Of a stretch of DNA of 64,000 nucleotides, positions 33,330-41,623 are shown piece after piece; the first letter of the stretch is position 1, and each line of letters begins with the position of its first letter. Both the position numbers and the translations under genes were made by a program. The stretch comes from Streptomyces collinus Tu 365 (GTDB lineage Bacteria > Actinomycetota > Actinomycetes > Streptomycetales > Streptomycetaceae). Under the pieces are notes generated by a model. It had not been told where the DNA came from, ran no database searches, and worked only from the letters and a program-made list of their open reading frames with translations. Location of the stretch: contig NC_021985.1 in NCBI RefSeq assembly GCF_000444875.1, positions 6,468,170-6,532,169 on the forward strand, given 5' to 3'.

Positions 33330-34415
33330 ATGCTCAAGAGAACCCTCACCGCATCGATCGTCACCGTCCTCGCCCTCGGCGCCGCCACCGCGTGTTCCGG
33401 CAACTCCGGCAGCTCCGGGTCGTCCGGCTCCGCCGGCACCCCGACCGTCAAGCTCATGGTCGGCGGCATCGACAAGCAGATCTACCTGCCCTACCAGCTC
33501 GCCCAGAGCCTCGGCTTCTACGAGAAGTACGGCGTCAAGGTCGAGCTGAGCACCGAGCAGAACGGCGGCGTCGGCGCAGAGGAGGCCATGGCCTCGGGGC
33601 AGGTGGACATGGCCGGCGCCTGGTACAACCACACGATCGAGTTCCAGGCGAAGGGCAAGGCGGTCGAGGACGTCGTTCAGCTGTCCGGCGCTCCCGGCGA
33701 GCGGGAGATGTGCACCGCGAAGAGCGGCGTGCGGTCGGCCGCCGACTTCAAGGGCAAGACGCTCGGCGTCACCGATCTGGGCTCGGGCACCGATACCCTC
33801 ACCCAGTTCATGGCGGCGAAGAAGGGCGTCAAGACCAACCAGTTCCACCGGCTCGCGGTCGGTGCGGGCTCCACGGCCGTCGCCGCGCTGCAGAACGGCA
33901 AGGCCGACTGCGTCATGACGACGGAGCCGACGGTCTCCGCGGTCGAGAAGAAGGGCGTGGGCACCTCCGCGATCGACCTGGCCACCACGGACGGCGCCAA
34001 GGCGGCGCTGGGCGGTGCGTTCCCGGCCGCGAGCGTCCTGGCCCGCACCGACTGGGTGAACTCGCACAAGGACGCCGTGCAGAAGGTCGTCGACGCACTC
34101 GTGGCGACCATGCACTGGATCAACACGCACAGCGCGGCCGACATCGCCAACAAGCTGCCGGCGTCGTTCGTGCAGAACCAACTGGTCACCAAGGCCGACT
34201 ACATCAAGGCCCTGAACGAGGACAAGGGCCAGTTCCTGCCGGACGGGATCATGCCGGCCGGTGGCCCGAAGACCGCACTGGCCACCGAGCAGATGGTCGG
34301 GACCGTGACCTCCTCGGTGGACCTCAGCAAGACGTTCACCAACGAGTTCGCCGTCAATGCCGACAAGAAGGAGGGCCTCACCACCACCACGACCCCTGCC
34401 GGGGCCAACGGCTGA
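33330..34415 (+). CDS. ABC transporter solute-binding lipoprotein, NMT1/THI5-SsuA-like
   Basis: A 361-residue exported lipoprotein. The signal peptide ends TAC with Cys22, followed by a Ser/Gly linker. The mature part has MVGGIDKQIYLPYQLAQSLGFYEKYGVKVEL, the usual opening of NMT1/SsuA-like periplasmic proteins, and later GKTLGVTDLGSGTDTLTQF. Ligands in the class include sulfonates, nitrate, aromatic acids and thiamine precursors. The citrate-type sensor next door points to a carboxylate, but that is inference. GAAGGG lies upstream of the ATG. The gene ends the operon before a hairpin. Confidence 0.9.
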   Translation: MLKRTLTASIVTVLALGAATACSGNSGSSGSSGSAGTPTVKLMVGGIDKQIYLPYQLAQSLGFYEKYGVKVELSTEQNGGVGAEEAMASGQVDMAGAWYNHTIEFQAKGKAVEDVVQLSGAPGEREMCTAKSGVRSAADFKGKTLGVTDLGSGTDTLTQFMAAKKGVKTNQFHRLAVGAGSTAVAALQNGKADCVMTTEPTVSAVEKKGVGTSAIDLATTDGAKAALGGAFPAASVLARTDWVNSHKDAVQKVVDALVATMHWINTHSAADIANKLPASFVQNQLVTKADYIKALNEDKGQFLPDGIMPAGGPKTALATEQMVGTVTSSVDLSKTFTNEFAVNADKKEGLTTTTTPAGANG

Positions 34416-34474
34416 GTCTCCGGCACTGCTCGGGGCCCCCACGTATCCACAGGTCAGCTGACATGTTGCGGTGT

Positions 34475-34500
34475 CGTGCCCCTTGCCTCCCAGGGGCACG
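34475..34500. terminator. Hairpin that serves the ABC operon and, originally, the MurA-like gene
   Basis: A 9-bp perfect stem (34475-34483 with 34492-34500) closes an 8-base loop. It lies just outside the left copy of the 18-bp repeat. Before insertion of the element it would have followed the 3' end of the MurA-like gene on the opposite strand, giving a bidirectional terminator. Confidence 0.65.
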
Positions 34501-34511
34501 GCACCCCGGCG

Positions 34512-34529
34512 TTCAGATGTCCCGGAAGA
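34512..34529. repeat. Left attachment-site repeat
   Basis: TTCAGATGTCCCGGAAGA, identical to 36340-36357. It includes a copy of the last codons and stop of the MurA-like gene (complement strand), displaced 1.83 kb from that gene. Confidence 0.75.
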
Positions 34530-34544
34530 GACCAGCCAGCGCCG

Positions 34545-34662
34545 TGACCTGCAGCGATGGATGGTCGTGGGTTGCTGACCTGCAGGAATGGCCTTTCAGC
34601 TGTTTCATGTACGTACCCGTTGATGCAGCTGGAAGTCCCAGGAAAGTCCCAGGAAACTCCCC
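34545..34662. repeat. Left arm-type repeats of the element
   Basis: TGACCTGCAG occurs at 34545-34554 and 34576-34585. GGAAGTCCCA, GGAAAGTCCCA and GGAAACTCCCC follow in tandem at 34631-34662 with about 11-bp period. Both motifs recur inside the right end, which suits integrase arm-binding sites. Confidence 0.6.
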
Positions 34663-34754
34663 GTGCCAGGAGCCATTCTTTCGACCCTATGCTGGTGTGC
34701 GGGTGCTGTGTGGGCTGGTGTCCGTGCATCAGTGGTACTTCGGCATGGCCATCA

Positions 34755-35166
34755 TTGGGACGGCCTGGCGTTCGCGGGTGATGGCACCTCGGACGTGTCC
34801 GCCGGGTCTCTGGCGCCGGTGGAGGGCGGCAGGCGACGGTCGGCTCCGGACCGAACGCGCAGTTCGACGTACCGTGTTTGATCTCGCCGCTCGGATGCTC
34901 GATGTCGACGACCCTTTCGTCGTCGAACGCCTCGTCGCCGCCGCGTTCGGGGCCGCCAGCGCCCACCAGATGCCCGACCCCGGCGGACCGCTCGAAGGCG
35001 CGCTGCGGGATTGGCTGGTGCAGCTACGCGACCGCTTCCTCGACGGCGGGACCACACCCACCTCGCACGAGCAACTGCGCGGCTATGTACGAGCCACCTA
35101 TGAATTCGCCGGCGCCCTCCACCCAGCCGCCGTCCCGGACGGGGTTGATGCCTTCGCGCCGAGGTT
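34755..35166 (+). pseudogene. Fragment of a large helical protein, possibly a defence-type NTPase
   Basis: No intact gene, but from about 34860 one plus-strand frame reads like a real helical protein: VFDLAARMLDVDDPFVVERL, AAFGAASAHQMPDPGG, then SHEQLRGYVRATYEFAGALH. The preceding stretch reads better in another frame (HHWDGLAFAGDG), implying a frameshift near 34850. The sequence reminds me of the helical repeats of large STAND NTPases in defence islands; this is memory, not a search. The match stops at about 35166 where the opposite-strand toxin gene begins, so both were cut at the same junction. Confidence 0.45.
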
Positions 35167-35565
35167 CGCCGCCGTGGCGCGGACCTTGGTCCCGATCACG
35201 TCCTCCTCCGCGAGGACGGGCCCGTACGGGCTCTGGGCGACCGGCCGCCAGAAGATCTCCTTGAGGATGTCGACTTCGCATTCCTGCCCGATGGCCGGGT
35301 CGGACACGGTGAAGCGGGCGGACAGCGGAGCGGTCTCCAGCGCGTGCACCTTCCAGCCGCGGGCTTCCAAGCCGGCGCGGAGCGTGGCGGCGATGTCGGC
35401 CATGGGCGCCGGGTTCTCGGTGGCGACGTCGAGGTCCTGGCTAGGGCGGTTCACGAGGCGGTGTGCCCGCACGGCGTATCCACCGGTGAGAACCAGTGGA
35501 TACGGGGAGCCGAGCGCGATCACATCCGCCAGGAGCCGCGTGTGCAGCTCCGGCATGTCCGTCAC
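35098..35565 (-). pseudogene. AbiEii/AbiGii-type nucleotidyltransferase toxin gene, 3'-truncated
   Basis: The 155-codon frame begins GTG 35565, overlapping the upstream stop (GTGA). It has the nucleotidyltransferase core LVLTGGYAVRAHRLVNRPSQDLDVAT, whose GG...DLD pattern forms the metal site, then ECEVDILKE and DVIGTKVRA. The helical C-terminal half of the family is missing: after about 35175 the frame runs into unrelated sequence and stops at 35098. AbiEii-like proteins are toxins that modify RNA or tRNA and are neutralised by a partner. This copy is probably inactive or altered in function. Confidence 0.7.
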
Positions 35566-35954
35566 GCAGCCGCCCGGGCGCGGGAGGCGATCTGGGGGAA
35601 GGCGTCTTCCCACACGGTCCGCACAGTACGACCGACGAGGGTGCGCAGCAGCGGCCACAGGTCGAGGAGCAGATCCCGGTTGAGGTAGCGGGGCAGATCG
35701 TCGTGCAGGCCCTCGTGCAGAACGGTGCGGTATAGGCCCATACGCTGGCGCGGCTTGTCCAAGTCGTATGAGGTCATCCCGGACCAGGCCATGTGCAGCG
35801 GAAGTTCCACCACACCGTTGGCCGGCCCGTGCAGCTCGTCCAGCGACTCCGGTAGACGGCGGCGGAACTTCTCCCGGTACCGCGCGAGGTCCTCGGCGTC
35901 CGCGCTCGAGACGTTCCTCGGGGCGGGTGCGGGGTGCTGTGGGCTGGAGGGCAT
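35562..35954 (-). CDS. Small partner protein upstream of the AbiEii-like gene
   Basis: A 130-residue hypothetical protein, largely helical, with DLARYREKFRRRLPESLDEL, VELPLHMAWSGMTSYDLDKP, VLHEGLHDDLPRYLNRD and LVGRTVRTVWEDAFP. I recall similar genes directly before AbiEii-like toxins in Streptomyces, which would make it the antitoxin or regulator. GGAG lies 7 bp before ATG 35954. The stop overlaps the toxin-gene start by 4 bp. It appears intact although its partner is truncated. Confidence 0.65.
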   Translation of the reverse strand: MPSSPQHPAPAPRNVSSADAEDLARYREKFRRRLPESLDELHGPANGVVELPLHMAWSGMTSYDLDKPRQRMGLYRTVLHEGLHDDLPRYLNRDLLLDLWPLLRTLVGRTVRTVWEDAFPQIASRARAAA

Positions 35955-36222
35955 GACTCCATTATGGCGGCCGGAGACGTTGCGAGGGTCATGATCTGCG
36001 AGCTGGCGTCCGGAGCGGATGAGGGCGGATCCCCGGGCGAGCTGGTTGCCGCAATCTGCTCAGCCCTGAGCAGGACGGACTCTCGGCCTTGACGCTCGTT
36101 GGACGCTCTGCGCGTCTGCGCGAGGGACGATAAGCCGAGAAACCGAGTCTGACCAGGGGTTTTCTGGGAGCCGTTCAGGTCGACATCCTTCCGATGGCGG
36201 ATCACGTGACGTGCATGTCACT
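35955..36222. other. Non-coding part of the element, right side
   Basis: No convincing gene on either strand. The segment is less GC-rich at third positions than its surroundings and leads into the right arm repeats. Confidence 0.5.
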
Positions 36223-36307
36223 CAAAGACTCCACGCCCGGCCAGAAGTCCCAGAAAAGTCCCAGGGATACCCGGAGGGCCCCTCCCGCCCCGCGTTTGTG
36301 CAGGTCA
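36223..36307. repeat. Right arm-type repeats of the element
   Basis: AGAAGTCCCA (36243-36252) and GAAAAGTCCCA (36253-36263) repeat with 10-11-bp period in the same orientation as at the left end, with a weaker CAAAGACTCCA at 36223. TGCAGGTCA (36299-36307) is the inverse of the left TGACCTGCA. Confidence 0.58.
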
Positions 36308-36339
36308 GGAGGGGGTTCACGCTATTATTTCGCAGAGCT

Positions 36340-36357
36340 TTCAGATGTCCCGGAAGA
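36340..36357. repeat. Right attachment-site repeat, part of the MurA-like gene
   Basis: TTCAGATGTCCCGGAAGA, identical to 34512-34529. The complement encodes the last residues FRDI and TGA stop of the MurA-like gene. Confidence 0.75.
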
Positions 36358-37870
36358 TCTCGATCTGCGCGCCGATCGAGTTCAGCCGTTCCGCGAGGTC
36401 CTCGTAGCCGCGGTTGATGACGTAGACGTTGCGCAGCACGGACGTGCCCTCCGCGGCCATCATCGCCAGGAGGACGACCACGGCGGGGCGCAGGGCCGGC
36501 GGGCACATCATCTCGGCGGCGCGCCAGCGGGTGGGGCCCTCGACCAGGACGCGGTGCGGGTCGAGGAGCTGGAGGCGGCCGCCCAGGCGGTTGAGGTCCG
36601 TCAGGTAGATGGCGCGGTTGTCGTAGACCCAGTCGTGGATGAGGGTCTGGCCCTGCGCCACGGCCGCGATGGCCGCGAAGAAGGGGACGTTGTCGATGTT
36701 CAGGCCCGGGAAGGGCATGGGGTGGATCTTGTCGATCGGGGCCTCGAGCTTGGAGGGGCGGACCGTGAGGTCGACCAGCCGGGTGCGCCCGTTGTCCGCG
36801 AAGTACTCGGGGCTGCGGTCGTGGTCGAGGCCCATCTCCTCCAGGACGGCCAGCTCGATCTCCAGGAACTCGATCGGGACCCGGCGCACCGTCAGCTCCG
36901 ACTCGGTGACCACGGCGGCGGCCACCAGGCTCATCGCCTCGACCGGGTCCTCGGAGGGGGAGTAGTCCACGTCGACGTCGATGTTCGGCACGCCGTGCAC
37001 GGTGAGGGTGGTGGTGCCGATGCCCTCGACCCGGACGCCGAGCGCCTCCAGGAAGAAGCACAGGTCCTGGACCATGTAGTTGGAGGAGGCGTTGCGGATG
37101 ACCGTCACGCCGTCGTGGCGGGCGGCGGCGAGCAGCGCGTTCTCGGTCACGGTGTCGCCGCGCTCGGTCAGGACGATCGGGCGGTCGGGGCGCACGGTGC
37201 GGTCGACCCGGGCGTGGTACTGCCCCTCGGTGGCCGCGATGTCCAGGCCGAACCGGCGCAGCGCGATCATGTGCGGCTCGATGGTCCGGGTGCCCAGGTC
37301 GCAGCCGCCGGCGTAGGGCAGCTTGAAGCTGTCCACGCGGTGCAGCAGCGGCCCGAGGAACATGATGATCGAGCGGGTGCGGACGGCCGCCTCCGCGTCG
37401 ATGGCCGCCATCTCCAGCTCGGCGGGCGGCACCAGTTCCAGGTCGACGCCGTCGTTGATCCAGCGGGTGCGCACCCCGATGGAGTTGAGCACCTCCAGCA
37501 GGCGGTACACCTCCTCGATCCGGGCCACCCGGCGCAGCACCGTGCGCCCCTTGTTCAGCAGCGAGGCGCACAGCAGTGCGACGCAGGCGTTCTTGCTCGT
37601 CTTGACGTCGATGGCACCGGACAGCCGGCGGCCGCCGACCACCCGCAGATGCATCGGGCCGGCGTACCCGAGCGACACGATCTCGCTGTCCAGGGCCTCG
37701 CCGATGCGGGCGATCATCTCAAGGCTGATGTTCTGGTTGCCGCGCTCGATGCGGTTGACGGCGCTCTGGCTGGTGCCCAGCGCCTCGGCGAGCTGCGTCT
37801 GTGTCCAGCCCCGGTGTTGCCGGGCGTCACGGATGAGCTTGCCGATGCGTACGAGGTAGTCGTCTGCCAT
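36341..37870 (-). CDS. XRE helix-turn-helix fused to UDP-GlcNAc 1-carboxyvinyltransferase (MurA-like)
   Basis: A 509-residue fusion. Residues ~5-65 are an XRE helix-turn-helix (WTQTQLAEALGTSQSAVNRIERG). Residues ~75-509 are an EPSP-synthase-like MurA domain with TSKNACVALLCASLL (UDP-GlcNAc lysine and Asn), VRTRSIIMFLGPLL (Arg), the catalytic-cysteine loop YAGGCDLG (Cys190) and LNIDNVPFF for the catalytic Asp. MurA makes enolpyruvyl-UDP-GlcNAc, the first peptidoglycan precursor. All key residues seem present, so it may be an enzyme, a UDP-GlcNAc-sensing regulator or both. The layout matches what I recall for SCO5998, beside aconitase. The ATG has no Shine-Dalgarno. A palindrome lies 13-28 bp upstream. 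The last codons are the attachment site of the inserted element. Confidence 0.88.
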   Translation of the reverse strand: MADDYLVRIGKLIRDARQHRGWTQTQLAEALGTSQSAVNRIERGNQNISLEMIARIGEALDSEIVSLGYAGPMHLRVVGGRRLSGAIDVKTSKNACVALLCASLLNKGRTVLRRVARIEEVYRLLEVLNSIGVRTRWINDGVDLELVPPAELEMAAIDAEAAVRTRSIIMFLGPLLHRVDSFKLPYAGGCDLGTRTIEPHMIALRRFGLDIAATEGQYHARVDRTVRPDRPIVLTERGDTVTENALLAAARHDGVTVIRNASSNYMVQDLCFFLEALGVRVEGIGTTTLTVHGVPNIDVDVDYSPSEDPVEAMSLVAAAVVTESELTVRRVPIEFLEIELAVLEEMGLDHDRSPEYFADNGRTRLVDLTVRPSKLEAPIDKIHPMPFPGLNIDNVPFFAAIAAVAQGQTLIHDWVYDNRAIYLTDLNRLGGRLQLLDPHRVLVEGPTRWRAAEMMCPPALRPAVVVLLAMMAAEGTSVLRNVYVINRGYEDLAERLNSIGAQIEIFRDI

Positions 37871-37882
37871 GAGGTTGAGGTT

Positions 37883-37898
37883 ATCTCAGATATGAGAT
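37883..37898. promoter_or_regulatory. Palindrome before the HTH-MurA gene
   Basis: ATCTCA-GATA-TGAGAT lies 13-28 bp upstream of the ATG, in the only AT-rich patch of this region. It is a good candidate operator for the protein's own XRE domain. Confidence 0.55.
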
Positions 37899-37934
37899 GG
37901 CGCCCGTTGGGGGGTCCGTTCGGGTGATGCCCCG

Positions 37935-38132
37935 TCAACGCTCCCTGGCCGTACGGGTGCGACGCCATCCGAAAGGTCCGGGCAAATCAACCGATGTCGT
38001 ACGACGTCCGGTACTGCTGTGGGTGTGTCGCGGTCCGTGTTTGCCGCCGGTGGTGAGGGACCAGGAGTGCCGGTTGATGTTCAGCCGTACCCCGGGCAGG
38101 ATCCGGAAGCTCTTGCGGAAAGTGAGCGGCAT
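37935..38132 (-). CDS. DUF4236 small protein
   Basis: A 65-residue protein that begins MPLTFRKSFRILPGVRLNIN, the hallmark of DUF4236 (usual form FRKSFKIAPGVRLN), followed by SWSLTTGGK and a basic tail. Function unknown. AAGGAGG lies 6-7 bp before ATG 38132, one of the best ribosome sites in the window, which sets this start. It lies between the HTH-MurA gene and the divergent aconitase gene. Confidence 0.8.
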   Translation of the reverse strand: MPLTFRKSFRILPGVRLNINRHSWSLTTGGKHGPRHTHSSTGRRTTSVDLPGPFGWRRTRTARER

Positions 38133-38348
38133 GGACGCCTCCTTGGGTCGTGTTCGGGTCGAGCGCCGCTCAACTCGGATACCCCGTACCGGCGTGGAGA
38201 TGGCAGGCGGCCCAAGGGGGGCGCCGGCCGGTGTCCGGTGTGCGCCGGTCCGCCCCGCGCGGGATGCTCGACTGTGGCCGACGCCACCGGAAAACGGCGG
38301 GAGCCGGGCCCGGCCGGGCATGACCAGCCGGTGCCCATGTACTAGAGT

Positions 38349-38366
38349 TATCTCGACATCGAGATA
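38349..38366. promoter_or_regulatory. 18-bp palindrome upstream of aconitase
   Basis: TATCTCGA-CA-TCGAGATA is an inverted repeat with 8-bp arms, 131 bp before the aconitase start and overlapping a -10-like TAGAGT (38343-38348). It looks like a MarR- or TetR-size operator; I cannot name the regulator. Confidence 0.6.
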
Positions 38367-38397
38367 TCTGCCGAGGCGCACCGTGGTCGTCACGCTG

Positions 38398-38428
38398 GTA
38401 AGGCTCACCTAACTTAGCCTGACCTTAC
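38398..38428. promoter_or_regulatory. Iron-box-like element (IdeR/DmdR type) upstream of aconitase
   Basis: GTAAGGCTCACCTAA (38398-38412) differs by one base from the core of the actinobacterial iron box (TTAGGTTAGGCTCACCTAA, from memory). A second, weaker half (TTAGCCTGACCTTAC) follows, and the whole is flanked by GTAAGG/CCTTAC. It lies 69-99 bp before the aconitase GTG. Confidence 0.6.
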
Positions 38429-38496
38429 TGGATTGCCCGAGCCGGGGTGGCGGCACGATGGACGGTGGTAGGCGCACATCAATGAAGGAGACTGTC

Positions 38497-41214
<2,718 letters not shown>

Positions 41215-41235
41215 CACGCACGAGCGGTACGACGA

Positions 41236-41275
41236 CCGAGGGCCGTACCCCCCGCAGCGGGGGTACGGCCCTCGG
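41236..41275. terminator. Terminator of acnA
   Basis: A perfect 17-bp stem (41236-41252 with 41259-41275) with a 6-base loop starts 21 bp after the acnA stop codon. Confidence 0.9.
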
Positions 41276-41277
41276 CC

Positions 41278-41622
41278 GCGCGTCCGTGCACCGGTGGCGC
41301 GGCCCCGCGCCGTCCGCCCACGCACCGGGAGGTCCGGCCCCGCGCCGTGCGGCCATGCACCTGGGGTGCGGCGCCTGCCGTGCGGCCATGCACCTGGAGG
41401 TGCGGCCCCCGCCGTGCACCCGTGCAACCGGGGGTCCGGCCCCGCGCCGTGCACCCCATGCACGCGGCGGCCCCGCGCCGTGCGGCCATGCACCTGGGGG
41501 TGCGGCCCCTGCCGAACGGCCATGCACCGGGAGGCGCGGCCCCCGCCGTGCACCCGTGCGACCGGGAGGTCCGGCCCCGCTGCGTGCGTGCGTGTACCGG
41601 GGACGCGGCCCGCGGCCGTGCG
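41278..41622. repeat. Degenerate tandem repeat, about ten copies of 33-35 bp
   Basis: The unit resembles GCCGTGCGGCCATGCACC followed by TGGGGGTGCGGCCCC. About ten copies run from the acnA terminator to the stop codon of the next gene. Several units can fold through GCACC/GGTGC arms. Copies differ by substitutions and small indels. No start codon with a ribosome site is seen, so a non-coding minisatellite or hairpin array is more likely than a protein. Confidence 0.8.
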
Positions 41623-41623
41623 C

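Larger units (their letters stand above)
34512..36357. mobile_element. Remnant of an integrative element inserted at the 3' end of the MurA-like gene
   Basis: A 1.85-kb segment bounded by an 18-bp direct repeat whose right copy is the 3' end of the MurA-like gene. Site-specific integration into a gene's 3' end with its restoration is typical of tyrosine-recombinase elements. Inside both ends are short arm-type repeats. The cargo is a truncated AbiEii-like toxin gene, its small partner and a fragment of what looks like a large NTPase, joined nose to nose. No integrase, excisionase or replication gene is visible, so the centre of a larger element was probably deleted. Composition is slightly less GC-biased than the flanks. 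Confidence 0.7.

Noticed and set aside
36340..36357. Attachment site considered as a tRNA 3' end
   Set aside because: No cloverleaf or T-loop sequence surrounds either copy. The repeat is the coding end of the MurA-like gene.
37935..38408. Longer minus-strand frame around the DUF4236 gene
   Set aside because: The extra N-terminal part has no family match and crosses the aconitase regulatory elements. AAGGAGG directly before 38132 sets the real start.
41278..41622. Tandem units considered as a CRISPR array or a repeat protein
   Set aside because: There are no unique spacers between constant repeats, the units vary in length and sequence, no cas genes are near, and no frame has a ribosome binding site.
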